From assembly GCA_025024175.1 (NCBI GenBank), contig QCXZ01000064.1, positions 57,557,325 to 57,621,324 of the forward strand: a stretch of 64,000 bases of DNA, written 5' to 3'. Under the pieces are notes generated by a model. The model saw nothing but the letters and a program-made list of their open reading frames with translations, was not told the origin of the DNA and made no database searches. The position numbers and the translations under genes are program-made. This DNA comes from Rhyzopertha dominica. Taxonomy: Eukaryota; Arthropoda; Insecta; Coleoptera; Bostrichidae. This document shows positions 11,170 through 22,121 of this stretch, in pieces; positions within the stretch are counted from its first letter, which is position 1; each line of letters starts with the position of its first letter.

Positions 11170-13173
11170 ATTATCTTCAATATTAGGAAAAATCACACCC
11201 AGCGCTGGCACTAATTCTTCACAGAACTGCACTCAATGCCCTGTATAACTTCTGTAACAGTTGTATTTTGTATGAGCGACAATTGCATATTTATAATAAT
11301 TGAATAGTTGAAGATTGATTCAGGTTGTGACACAAAACTAGTTGGAGAGTAAAATAAGGTGATTTTTTTCAACTTCAAGTGGCATACTTAATTAGATGTT
11401 TTGATGTACTTGAAGTCGACCTTTTCGCGACAAACATTTAACAGTTATTTGTGTTTAATCTGGCAAAAGTTTATGCGTCTTTCACACTAATTTCAATATC
11501 GGTTTGTGTTTTACTTAAAAAATTTAAATATAAATCTTCAAGTTTTGGTTTAGGTACAACCTATTTTCAAAGAAGATGTGTTAACCTAAGAATCTTAACA
11601 ATGAGGGTCTACTGTATACAGCTTTTTTTAGTTTAAGCTTTAACTCTCTAAAAATACTTTGTAATGGAGATGAAGTATTAAGTTTTATTAAAATTTATTG
11701 AAAAAATCACATATGTATTACCTTCAGTGTTATCACTGCAGATAAAAAAATCAAACAAAATGCAAGCATGGCCTATTTAAACATCACAATTCCTGCTCAA
11801 TACGTTGACGTCGATCAAGGAAGAAGGTCTCGGAATTTAGGACACAATCAACAAGGAAAAAACGACACAGTCATTGAATCAGCATGGAAGCACCAGAATA
11901 CGATTAAAATCTAAACTTAACTAAATATAGGTGTGGTTCCGCGTTGCTCGTGCGTGCTCGTTCGGCCCAAAAGGTTGCCTAGATGTTTAGACATTTCCAA
12001 TCTGATCTTGGGATCGGTTAATTTGACACGGGTAACGCACGCGATTGCGTTTTACATTACATGTCAATTTGGAACAGGAAGATTGCTACACAGGTGCTTA
12101 ATTTATTCATGTGCGCATGTCTACCATCGCTCTCCGCAGGTTTCAATCATATTTAGCGTTCGTTAGCCCAAAGAGCTGGTTTCGTAATATCTGATTTGGT
12201 ATGGCAGAGTTCCTTCTCATACCGCAGTCGCAGCGGTTTTAATTCTTTAGCGAAAAAAGCTAGGCTTCACTGGTAACTAAACCAAAAGTCTTTGATGAGC
12301 TAGGCAATGGATGACTTTAAAACGCTTTCGGCTAATATGCCATCGTCAGTACTATATGCATACATATTATTTTAAAAAATTATGACATTGTCAAAATTTT
12401 TAAATGAAACTAAAAATCTAAACAAGCAATCTTGACTAAAAATAGAAAACTACTTTCGAACCATCAACATAAAAATTAGCGTTCAAATAAAAACAACTGA
12501 AATTGCAAAAATCATTTAGTAGTGCCCAATTTTGATCATTTAAAATTTTGTATATCTCTAATATTTTCAAATAGTTTAATTTTGATGATTTATTTCAAAA
12601 TATAAATTTTTTAAATTGTCCAAGGTAGAAGTTTTAACGTGACGTTCACGAAACAACATTAAACAAAAGCTCTCGCAATTGATCCCAGGTTAAAGATTCT
12701 GCGCGAATATTTAGAGGTAATTGAGTGCCTCTCTAGCTCTGTGGAGACGGGTCGGGGTTATCAAGAAGTTAACCAAATTATTCCGTTGAAATGTGAGCGC
12801 CACTTGGTTTATTTACCTCCAGAATATTTATAAATAACAAAACCAAGAAAGTTGAGCGGAAATTCAATCACTAGAAGAGCTGAACTGCCTAAGTGTCGCT
12901 AATTTACCAACAAACATCACTAAAATTCCCAAAACACCACCCTAAGTGATTCAACCGCAACTGTAAGAGACGAGTATAAAAAAACGTACGGTTTCACACA
13001 AAAGCAACACAAGATTTATTGCCAGAAGTGTGAATACAAAATTAGAAATGAATTTAATATATTAAAATGCAAGAGGATTATATTAAATCACATATACGCT
13101 ATTAAATAACAAGGTAAGTATCCAAAAAAAAATAAAGCTTATTGGATTAATAAGGTAAGTATGCGTTCGCGAT
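11170..13173. other. no recognisable gene
   Basis: Mostly unique-looking sequence. A slightly more G+C-rich patch at 11930-12180 has short open frames of no recognised family. Two near-identical strong 5' splice-site-like strings (AAGGTAAGTAT) occur near 13110 and 13150, but no exon can be tied to them. Confidence 0.4.
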
Positions 13174-13184
13174 AATATGAATAC

Positions 13185-13429
13185 AAAGTAAGAATTTAGG
13201 ATGGCAATGCCATCTGTCAGCATTACACTGACATGATGACAAAGCCACCTAGCTGCCTTAACGGGTACTACTTCCTAAAGGAAGTGACCTGTAGCCTGAC
13301 AAATTGGCATGCAACTGCATACTTCAATTTGACAGCAGGCCCCCACGGCCCGTTAAGGCAGCTAGGTGGCTTTGTCATCATGTCAGTGTAATGCTGACAG
13401 ATGGCATTGCCATCCTAAATTCTTACTTT
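13185..13429. repeat. perfect 81-bp inverted repeat
   Basis: Arms 13185-13265 and 13349-13429 are identical after complementing, without one mismatch by my reading. The loop contains smaller nested hairpins, such as ACTTCCTAAAGGAAGT. A transcript would fold into a very stable hairpin. The perfect match implies a recent origin or gene conversion. Confidence 0.92.
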
Positions 13430-13584
13430 CACCATACCATTGCTTTGGTATATAAGCAAAACCAGTTCTATGCCGTGTTGTCTACACTAGACCTAAACTG
13501 CACTGATGAGCTGTAATGACAGCGAAATAGTACTATCTGCAGTTGGTTGAGGTGTAGACAGCACAGCATAGACATGCATTTTAA
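13187..13584 (+). mobile_element. hairpin-rich short retroelement, family S1, longest copy
   Basis: 398 bp between 13-bp direct repeats AATATGAATACAA (13174-13186 and 13585-13597). The 5' part is a perfect inverted repeat: 13185-13265 and 13349-13429 are exact reverse complements over 81 bp, with an 83-bp loop. The 3' part (about 13470-13575) is a second, imperfect hairpin: CTATGCCGTGTTGTCTACAC pairs with GTGTAGACAGCACAGCATAG. The 3' end is GACATGCATTTTA. Related copies lie at 25822, 27504, 39936 and 44859. The variable 12-13 bp duplications and the 5'-truncated copy at 27504 point to target-primed insertion, that is, a SINE-like element moved by a LINE. No clear Pol III box or coding region is seen. 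Confidence 0.75.
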
Positions 13585-13597
13585 AATATGAATACAA

Positions 13598-14608
13598 TTT
13601 TTTTATATATGTACCTTTTCTTTTGTTTCAGGGATAGCGATGGAATACCGTTAGTGTGCACAAGTACGTTTACAAGTTCTTCCCTTTACAAATTGTTCTT
13701 TCAGAAATAAAAAAAAAACAAGTGAACAAGTGAGATGTATAACTGGCGAATTAAGTTAAGTCTGATTTAAATGTTATATAATATTAAATTATATGTATTT
13801 TACACTTAAACAATATGTAATATTAATTAAAATTGCATTTACTGTACTTTATCAAACGAAATCTTAATAAACAATATTTGAATGACGTTGACCTGGAGTA
13901 AATTAATTTATGATCTAAATGTTGGAAAGATTAAGCTATATAAAATCTCGGCAAAACCGCATAAAACCGTCAATCAGAACTAGAAACTAGTGTCGACTAT
14001 CTGTTACGCAAGCAGTGGGTTGAATCCTAGGGGACGTTGAAAACCCCTCGATACGGGACTGAGCTGGTTCGCTTCTGGTAAGATGACCTCCAGAATCCCT
14101 GGCGTGTTCGATAGAATATTCGGGAAAACGTGGTATGATCAGTGGCCTCCAAAGAATCCAGGAACCAGTCGAGGAAAGCGATCATTTACAAAAGCAGTTC
14201 GAACNATCGATCACAATCAAGGACGTGAAAAGAACCCTATAGTTACAAATTCGTCTTACAACAAAGCCAAAAAGAATCGATTATAGCACTCACCTCTGAA
14301 GAGGGTTCTTACAAGAAGCAATATCGAGCGAAACGTGTGGCGTTGTGATTTAAATCCCGCAAAAGCGGCTTGGACGAAGCTCAAACGAAACAACCAATAG
14401 CTTCTATAGAATTCGTTGGTCGGATAGTCCCAAAACTTTTTGATGAACGTTGCACAATGTGTTCATAGACCGATCAGCGAATTTTCACAACACACCTGTT
14501 TCAAATGCTACCAAATACGAATCTAACGGCTCGTGGAAACCTCACTGATTCGCATTAATCTCTCGCGGTTTTTGTCGACGGCGCGGTAAAAAGTGGTCCA
14601 CAAGAAGC
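13598..14608. other. no recognised gene; one 67-codon open frame
   Basis: An open frame at 14083-14286 on the plus strand (start MTSRIPGVFDRIFGK) contains an unresolved base and is followed by an in-frame stop. I do not recognise it. The surrounding stretch 13980-14600 is less A+T-rich than its neighbours, which hints at old mobile-element or exon sequence. Confidence 0.25.
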
Positions 14609-14805
14609 ATATTCCACTGGAAATGCAGGTGCGAAAGGAAAAATACTTTGAAGAGAATTCTGGCAATACGGGGGAAGTTCAGAATACTAAATCGAAACAT
14701 TAGAAATATTTACGTTGCGAAGGTATTCCACTGGAAATGCCGACGTGATTAAACGATGGAAAATGCAAAGAAGACAATTCTAACAATACGGGGAAAGTTG
14801 AAAAT
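14609..14805 (+). repeat. two-copy degenerate tandem repeat
   Basis: Units at about 14609-14687 and 14723-14805 both begin TATTCCACTGGAAATGC and both contain AATTCT..CAATACGGGG.AAGTT, separated by about 35 bp. The divergence shows an old duplication. Confidence 0.7.
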
Positions 14806-14909
14806 GTTATTTGGAAATATTTCAAAAAGTTATTGTAAAAAAAGTATGTTTTAATGATAATAAATGATTTGCTAACGAAGAATTTGTAGTTACAATGCCT
14901 GTAGTAAAG

Positions 14910-15310
14910 TTATTTTATATGCTCATTTCTCTTAATAAGAAAGGATCTTCCCGTTTGTCCAACATAAACAGAGTTACAGTCGTTACATGTAAAGCTACAC
15001 ACACGTGAATGATGTAAAACTGAAATTTTATCTTTATTATGGACCAAACGGGAACATACACTGCCTACAGTAGAAAAAGCAATATTTATGTCTTTAGATG
15101 CAAATAATTTAGAAAGGCAAATTGAGATTTGTGACCAATAAACCTAAGGGGGTATCAAATTTTAACTTTTCTTTCACAAGTGATGGTGTTGAAAGAAAAC
15201 TTAAATTTTGTCAGATATTTGTAGCACAATTTTTCTATTAAGTAATTTGGAAAACCGTTATTATAAGCAATTTTGAGAATTACACTAAGTTCCTTTTCGA
15301 AGGCATTTAA
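14910..15310 (-). pseudogene. Penelope-like element, C-terminal GIY-YIG endonuclease region
   Basis: Read on the minus strand, the sequence around 14940-15000 gives CSFTCNDCNSVYVGQTGRSF followed by RNEHIK. This is the Cys-rich GIY-YIG endonuclease signature of Penelope-like retroelements (YxLxCxxCxxxYVGQTGR..R..EH). Upstream on the same strand, about 15040-15120 reads INIAFSTVGSVCSRLVHNKDK, and about 15250-15305 reads IAYNNGFPNYLIEKL; both fit the stretch linking reverse transcriptase to endonuclease in this group. A stop (about 15155) and a frame change lie between the parts, and the frame ends at 14910 soon after the catalytic core. In active elements this domain nicks the target for priming. 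Here it is a relic without reverse transcriptase. Confidence 0.8.
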
Positions 15311-17482
15311 AGAAAGGGGAATTTTAAAAAGTCAGTGAAAAAGAGAGTATCAAAAGCTTGAGAGCAGTTTCCGAAGGCACTGTTTTATTATCTATTCAAA
15401 GGTCCTGCATGAATATTTATATAGATGATAAGGTCGTAGCTAGGACGGGGCGGGACCAAAGTGGCATTCGCCTTGAGGGCGCATATTTCAGAAATATGAA
15501 ATATCGATACTTACACAGAAAACCACCACGTTATACAACAAAAGAGAAAATAAATAGGAAATATTGGACAGGTATTAAAGTTCAAACTTTTACGGTAAGA
15601 TTTAAAATTTTAATATTATTTAGATTTTTCATGTTTGCACTTTTTGTAGCCACAAACTAATCGTCCCGCAAGTCGAAAGACTAAAAGATAAGGAGAAGAC
15701 ATTTATCATGCTGCCACTCCAGAGGAAGTTTCTAACAGAATCGTTCCTATAGTCCTAGAAAGTAAGTTATGAAAGTCATGATTTTACTGAAATTTATTTA
15801 TCCAAAAACCTGGAAAGTAAATAGGAAAACTGTCAACATTATATGCAGAGGATGGTCCAGAACTATGCGATAATGCCACATTTTTTATTGTTATTTGAAA
15901 AATAACATGAAAGAAAGTGATTTATTAAAATTTTCCCAGTGGTGAAACGATTGTGAAAAATGAATTATCTGTTGTAAAAAGCTAAAAATCTCACTTTGTT
16001 TTCTGTGCATACTTTTCAGTAAATCAGGCACTTATTCGTCCTGAGAACTCAGTAAGTCATTGAGAAAGCAATGTAGCTCTAAGAACGTTGATATAGACGG
16101 CGAACTCTTAAAAATTATAGAATGAGAGAAAGATGAGGGTGATGCATTCTAAAAGCAATATTGGATGCTGTAATGCACTGCGACTAAAACAGCGATGTGG
16201 CAAGAGACATTTCAAACTTTATTGGTAGCGCACATGTAAATACAAGTTAAAAAAAAACTAATTGAATTCCAAGCTCTCTATTTATTTGATATACATTATT
16301 TAGCAGTTGGCCACCGAGGCCGGCAAACTTCAAGTTACCTTCTTATAGAACGTCATGTACGTCAGCATTCGAATTTTAGTTAGACCAAAATCCCAACAAC
16401 TTGAACCTAGGCGTACCGCGTACAAAATCGTCACAAATACCAATACTGAACAAATAAAGTTTTAGTTACTACAAGCTGTTCCACAAATCACGTGATACTG
16501 TACTGTCATCTGTCATACTTTCTTTATATTGGAGTCAATAGCAGATGTTTTGGCGCCACTCATATTTAGTTTTATTACATCTTTGGATGTACCCAAGGTA
16601 CGCCTACTACACCACAGGGCAAGATTGTATTACGTACATAGCAAATGTTTACATAAAGCTGGCTGTATACAATCGTAACATAATTAACTAACCGCTCCTT
16701 GCGACCCGATTTGTCCAATACAATCCTCTGTTTACACAGAACACCTGAAGCGTACTCCTATGCAGATACGCGCTCATGTGCGCGGATCGCATCAGGACAA
16801 ACTGATTAGCGATTAAATGGGTTAATTAGGAACAGAATCAATCAATACCACTGGAAGCCCAACAAACGCCCCATAATACGCACTACTGATTAACCATTAA
16901 TTATGTAATGCATATACAATTTCATCCAAATGAGATATTAACAGGATTGACAGATGCTAATAACTACGCAGTATGTGTAACGTAATTATGGTAATGACGA
17001 TATCTAGATATATAAATGTTGATTGCTGAAAGTAATATCCTAAAGCCATTACGTGGGGGTTATGAAGGATGCGGTAGTCCTGGTAATTATTATAGATAAA
17101 ATGTTAATATCAATAATCTACATCGGCCTATGGCAGCAGCATTTGAAGAAGCAGCATTTTAGGAACAGAGGAGATCTTTTTATATCCAAACTGTTGGAAC
17201 TAAACCCAACCTACATCTAGATCCCGCATTTCTGGTATTTATTGTCCATAAAATGATATGTATTGCAATAGAATTGTCACAACAAAGCAAGCGAAGAGCC
17301 AAAATAGGATTTTGTAGCTTAGCTATATTAAATCAAAAACAGATCTTTTGCGCAAATTTACTGAAGTTGAGAAATATGAGCTTCATGAAAAACAGATAAT
17401 TTATCAAGATTTAGAGTAATCAATCATGAGTAAAGAATTAAGCTAGAGTTGTTGTTTCTATAAATGATTCATGATTAAATCA
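15311..17482. other. no recognised gene
   Basis: A 100-codon plus-strand open frame at 15358-15660 has no recognised family and ends in a hydrophobic stretch. The remainder, including the relatively G+C-rich patch 16690-16810, shows nothing I can name. Confidence 0.35.
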
Positions 17483-17713
17483 AGTTGCCGCCTCTCAAGA
17501 CGCATACTGGTCATCTGTCGATTTTTGAATTATTTGATATATTTTAATATGAGAAAACGCCGGGGAGTGTATTTTTTCAACATTTAAGGTTGCAGAAAGC
17601 TCACATTTCGGAGCTGTGATGTAACAATTATCTGCAACCTTCAATAGTATCGCAATGCATATTTTAGCCTGGCAGCAGTTCCAAAAAGGCGGCATAAAGA
17701 ATTCAGAAATCAC
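17483..17713. repeat. dispersed repeat family B, copy 1
   Basis: Shares GCTCACATTTCGGAGCTGTG, the preceding AAAACGCC.GGGAGTGT stretch and the following GCAGCAGTTCCAAAAAGGC-type stretch with 48650-48905, and part of it with 21775-22121. In the middle is a 56-bp unit bounded by AAGGTTGCAG (17586-17595) and its exact complement CTGCAACCTT (17632-17641). It overlaps a minus-strand 135-codon open frame that is not conserved in the other copies, so it is treated as non-coding. Confidence 0.75.
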
Positions 17714-17902
17714 AACAATCATACAAGTTAAGGCAAAGGTNTTCGGATTGGTATCTGATATTTGCTTCTGCAAAGCAAAATGGTGGCCTCTTATGTCCAC
17801 TGCTCTCAAGTGTATTATATTTAGCTGCGGTTCTATTATTGTATGACCAACTGTATCAGAATAACCTTGACTGGTGGTAACAGAAGTTTTATAAAAACTC
17901 AC

Positions 17903-18589
17903 AAAATGCTTTTGTATTGTCCCTTTTTCAGTGCTTGCTTCTTATGGGTGATATATGATGTTACCGTCTACTTTCTTTAATTACTATAGAATACTATTCC
18001 TTTTACTTCGTCGATGATATGACTTAAGATTAAGTCGATTATTTCATTTTAAAATATATTGCTCTTTTAGATTTTAGAAGCTCAATTCGCTCTAAATATT
18101 CTGACATTGTTGGGTCAAATTTAGTTAAACCCTTGAACAACATCTGATAATTAACCATTAATGTGAATACTGACTTGTGGGTGTAGATTAACCAGTCCCG
18201 AGCAAGTCTTGACATTTCCTAAGAGACTCGTGAATAATGCTCGGAAAAACTTCTACCACTGTATTATTAAGAACTATTCTTTTTTTCAAAAATCATAAAC
18301 ACTGGATCGTCCCTATTCCCGGGAACCCGAGAGAATATGATGTTCTTGTGCTTGAGCCGTTCGAAGAAATATAGGTAATGTCCTTGCAGGTGTCTACTGA
18401 CAATAGTTCTTCAATTACACACGTTCTCTGATATCAAAAGTTAATTTATGATACGCATATCATTTTTTCACGTTCAATTTCCTTTTTCAATATTGATGCA
18501 CCCGCGTTTTTTTCCTTTTGTCTTTATCAAATATCTCTCTTTGGTTAGGACAATATTTCACTACATGAAAGACTTGTTTCATTGAACTC
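17903..18589. other. no recognisable gene
   Basis: A+T-rich sequence without recognised repeats or coding signal. Confidence 0.45.
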
Positions 18590-18883
18590 CGATGCTGGTT
18601 CAAAAAAACCGGACACCGAGTGAAATTTTTTTTGAACATCGATATCGTGAATGAAGTTACCAAATGACACGGTTTTTTTGCTGTTTGATTGTCATTTTCT
18701 TGTTGACATTTCCAATAAATATCGTTGAGTTTATTTCAGTATATGAAAAGTTATCGTATCACGTTTCAATGCATATCTAAATCTAACGGTGCAAAGAAAC
18801 TTGACATTTTCACAAATTTATAGTAAAACATAAAATTTATTTAAAGAACCACAAAATTAACATTTATCTGACACAACTATGGA

Positions 18884-19435
18884 TTAATATTTAGTCGCAA
18901 AACTGTTTACGGTAATCACAGCAGCACAACGGGACGGCACGGAGTCGACCAAACTGATGATTTTCTTGAGGAGAATTTTCTTCTATTCCGCCTCCAGCGC
19001 TGCCATCAAATCGTCCGCTTTCTTAAATTTTCAGACGCGAACGCGCTTTCCAAGCTCTTCCCACAAGTGCTCGATCGGATTGAGGTCCGGCGACTGTGCT
19101 GGGCACCGCACATTTTTTTTTGGTGGCGTCGGGAAGCATAAACTGTTCCATCATCAAACTATATTGGTTGGCGTTCATCTTGCCGTCCACACGTCACAGC
19201 GGACCGACCAAGGCTGAAGCAGCCTGAAAGATACACTATAGCACAGTTCACACTCTCAGAAATTTTTAGGAAATATTACCATCGAATCATTACGTTTCCA
19301 CCACCGTGCTTGATAGTGGAGACTTTATAACGGTGTTTGAAGCGTTTTCCGGCAGGCTGGCGCACGTACCGAATGCCGTCCGAAGATACCAAATTAAATT
19401 TACTCACATCCGACCACAAGATTTTCGAACCGGTT
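18884..19435 (-). pseudogene. Tc1-like transposase C-terminal half (left arm)
   Basis: On the minus strand the arm reads from a first-catalytic-Asp region (SKFNLV), through RPAGKRFKHRYKVSTIKHGG (about 19310-19370), to DPIEHLWEELGKRV-like sequence (about 19050-19095) with the third acidic catalytic position. It ends with codons for NSFATKY and a TAA at 18884. Frame breaks and stops are visible, for instance a TAG in the EAE-KK segment near 18985. In intact Tc1 elements this enzyme cuts at TA sites. It is inactive here. Confidence 0.8.
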
Positions 19436-19830
19436 CGGATGGTCGAATTCTTGTGGTCGCATGAGAGTAAATTTAATTTGGTAATCTTCTCTAGAAATTT
19501 CTGAAAATGTGAACTATGCTATAGTGTATTTTTCAGGCCGCTTCAGCTGTGACTTGGTCGGTCTGCTGAGACGTATAGACGGCAAGATGAACGCCAACCA
19601 ATATCGTTTGATATTGGAAGAGGTTATGCTTCCGCACGCCACCGGGAAAATGTGCAGTGCCCAGCACAGTCGCCGGACCTCAATCCGATCGAGCACTTGT
19701 GGGAAAAGCTAGGAAGGCGCGTCCGCGTCCGAAAGCGGACGACTTGATGGCAGTGCTGGAGGCGGAATAGAAGAAAATTCCTCTCAAGAGAATTATCAGT
19801 TTGGTCGACTCCGCTGCTGCTGTTTTACTA
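19436..19830 (+). pseudogene. Tc1-like transposase C-terminal half (right arm)
   Basis: The plus strand repeats the same protein part: SKFNLV at about 19466, then a deletion that removes the RPAGKR...GGGN segment present in the left arm. It continues with DGKMNANQYRLILEEVMLP (about 19578-19634) and the region of the third catalytic residue (about 19680-19710, out of frame). Frameshifts separate these pieces. It matches the left arm as an inverted copy with moderate divergence. Confidence 0.8.
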
Positions 19831-20063
19831 AATTTGTTGAAGTGTCCGTTTTTTTGCACGGTTAGATCTTGATATGCATTGAAACGTGATACCATAACTT
19901 TTCATACAGTGAAACAATCTCAACGATACTTATTGGAAATGTTAACAAGAAAATGAAAATCAAGCAGCAAAAAACTCCGTGTCAATTGGTAACTTCATTC
20001 ACGAGTTATCCGACGTTCAAAAAAATTTCACTCAGTGACCGATTCTTTTTGCACGCTACTGTA

Positions 20064-20700
20064 TATTTTCGAAATCCCAAGCTTTCGAGAAACCAGATTT
20101 TACAGCCACACTGATATTATGATAGCAGTTCAAAGATTATTCGCTATTTACTAACTAGACAGCGCAGTAAGTAAAACTATACCGACTTGGTTCAGACCTT
20201 AGTTTACCTGCCGCTAAAACCCCTCCAAATTCGCCATCCACGCCTAAGCACGAATTTTGTGTGTGATCGTTGGCTGATGGGTGAATGGAAAATATAATTT
20301 GCAATTCTCTACAGACCGATGCCAATTCGTGCGTAACAAATGAGTTTCCATTTCGTATTACCCAACCTGCAAGTCTTTACCAGACTGCAAGTCTGAAACA
20401 TCTGGAGGCAGGTTACATCAGCGAACATCTGTAATACAAATGCTTAGGTATAATACTAATGCGATGGAGTACTTATACAATATAGCAATAGCGATCACAT
20501 TGCATGGCATTGTTGGATAAAGACAAAATTATAGGGCGCTTGGTGTTAATTTGTTGCGATCATTGACTGTCTTGATTCATATTTATCAGCTCTTATATCT
20601 CAGTTCGCAACTGCATTAATGACGAGACTTAAATATAAATCTGCTATGTTCAACTGGCTCTGCAGTAGGTTGCTTTTATGATTTGCTGGATGGATACTCA
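20064..20700. other. no recognisable gene
   Basis: Nothing supported in this stretch. Confidence 0.45.
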
Positions 20701-20728
20701 TTGACACGAATGGATCCCTTCCCTTAAA

Positions 20729-21132
20729 TTCTCAGACTCTTAGTGATGGTTTTGTTAGTTGTGTCGTGTGATGTTAACCAATCCCCTAACATTTCACTCG
20801 ACGATGAAGGGCTAATAGAAGTAAAATGTCCCTTTACTTCAAAGGATGTAAGCCCGAAACAAGCGATTTTGGAAAATAAAATAAAAGTTGCCACGATTGA
20901 AACTAATGAATTAAGATTAAAAAGAAATCATAAGTATTATTTCCAGGTGCAAGGACAGCTTCTTGTAACTGGAAGAAGTTGTTGCTATTTTGTGATATGG
21001 TCAAAAGAGGGAATTTTATGTGAAAAAATTTACAAAGACGAGAATTGTTGGAAGCAAATGATTCCCAAATTAACAGGATTTTATAAAAAACATTATCTTC
21101 CAGCGTATACTGAATTCGTTTTAAGAAATTAA
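20729..21132 (+). pseudogene. YqaJ-type (lambda-exonuclease-like) domain, C-terminal part
   Basis: The frame open from 20743 to 21132 reads GLIEVKCPF (about 20810), the E-x-K motif of the PD-(D/E)xK/YqaJ exonuclease core. It is followed by YYFQVQGQLLVTG (about 20936-20974), the conserved glutamine motif, and then by the usual hydrophobic strand and a C-terminal helix, stopping at N-TAA. About 30 codons upstream, another frame reads SDGFV (about 20733), matching the SPDG motif expected just before EVKCP, so a frameshift separates them. The N-terminal third is missing. In phage such enzymes chew one strand of DNA for recombination; in animal genomes the domain is often in mobile elements. The two TTAA elements at 44438 and 59671 carry the same domain, but their terminal repeat is not seen here. 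Confidence 0.7.
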
Positions 21133-21774
21133 TTATTGTTTATCGTTTCATTTTTTTTGCATTTCTTTCATTTTTGTTTTCTACATTATTGATAAATGTA
21201 TTTTAACAAAACCTTAAATTTTTGTTTTATTATCTCGTTTTCATGGAAATTTAATAAAATTCAGTAAGCAATGAGAGTAATTATTTTCAATTTGATATCT
21301 GTAGCTGTGAAATTTAGAAAAATAAATTTCAATCAATTGGTTACCGATGCGTTGTCAACGAAAAAACCTCACTAAAATTCATCCTAACATCTGCATAATA
21401 CTTATTGTATTTATGGCTCGACCTCAGATTGTAAAGCTGCATTTATGACTGATGGGTTCGGATTTGGGGCCAGTGTCCATCTCGGTCGACTGGTGTCGGA
21501 GAAAGATTTCTTCGTTAGCGCTCATCGAATCGTAGTTATGATTTAATTTTTCTGCTATATTTTTTAACAAAGTAAAACCAAACTTTAGAAACAGAATGAT
21601 GGAGGCATCCTTCCTGTTTTAATTGGATCAAATGTTTTGATTTTTAAATTAAACTTATTTAAATTAAAAAACTATATATTTAACAACAAATAAAAATGTT
21701 CATAAATTTTGGAATTATTGTCTGTCGAGTTTTACCCTGAAAGTCTCATAAGAGGAAAACACGAAGAATCGCCT
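21133..21774. other. 3' flank of the YqaJ remnant, no gene
   Basis: A+T-rich, with AATAAA-like signals at about 21250. Otherwise nothing recognised. Confidence 0.4.
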
Positions 21775-22121
21775 TAAGGTTGCAGGAAGCTCTCATTTCG
21801 GAACTGTAGGTTGACACGGTTTCGTATGACTTTTAGGTTATGTATCGTATTTGTGAGGTTGTGGCTATAGTAAGCCTGTTAAAAAATTGTANTATANTGG
21901 AAGGCAATATGTTTTTAGCCTTTATTGTTATTTCTCATTTTTGAAAAAAGTAGAATAGAAGCGTAAATTGTGGGAGGTCTTTAAAAAGCCGTGAATTTGG
22001 TGACTGTAACTTGATCTGCAACCTTCAGTACTATTAGGCTCATTGATGTTCAGTGATTTCCGAGCATATTGTAGCTTGGCAACAGTTATTAAAAAGCGGC
22101 ACAAAGGATTCAGAAATCAAC
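21775..22121. repeat. dispersed repeat family B, copy 2 (enlarged)
   Basis: Begins AAGGTTGCAGGAAGCTC and has CTGCAACCTT at about 22017-22026. The spacing between these inverted repeats is about 250 bp instead of the 56 bp seen in the 17.6 kb copy, because about 190 bp of unrelated sequence sits inside. The right flank (GGATTCAGAAATCA) matches the 17.7 kb copy. Confidence 0.7.

Larger units (their letters stand above)
18590..20061. mobile_element. Tc1-like transposon rearranged as two inverted 3' halves
   Basis: The right end is GCGTGCAAAAAGAATCGGTC read inward on the minus strand from 20061, with TA just outside it (20062-20063). The left end at about 18590 is a diverged version (GTTCAAAAAAACCGGACACC). 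Both sides carry the 3' untranslated part and the C-terminal half of a Tc1-like transposase, facing each other in opposite orientation. The join lies at about 19435, in the small palindrome GAACCGGTTC. So the locus is an imperfect palindrome, with a left arm of about 846 bp and a right arm of about 626 bp; the right arm carries a deletion. Neither side retains the N-terminal DNA-binding domain. Confidence 0.85.

Noticed and set aside
13100..13165. Two AAGGTAAGTAT strings as splice donors
   Set aside because: No acceptor or coding exon can be paired with them; they are probably a small local duplication.
14020..14045. GGGTTGAATCCTAG as a Pol III B box of a tRNA gene
   Set aside because: No A box at the right distance and no cloverleaf fold.
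17495..17902. 135-codon minus-strand open frame
   Set aside because: Overlaps dispersed repeat family B; the frame is not preserved in the other copies and the translation matches nothing known.
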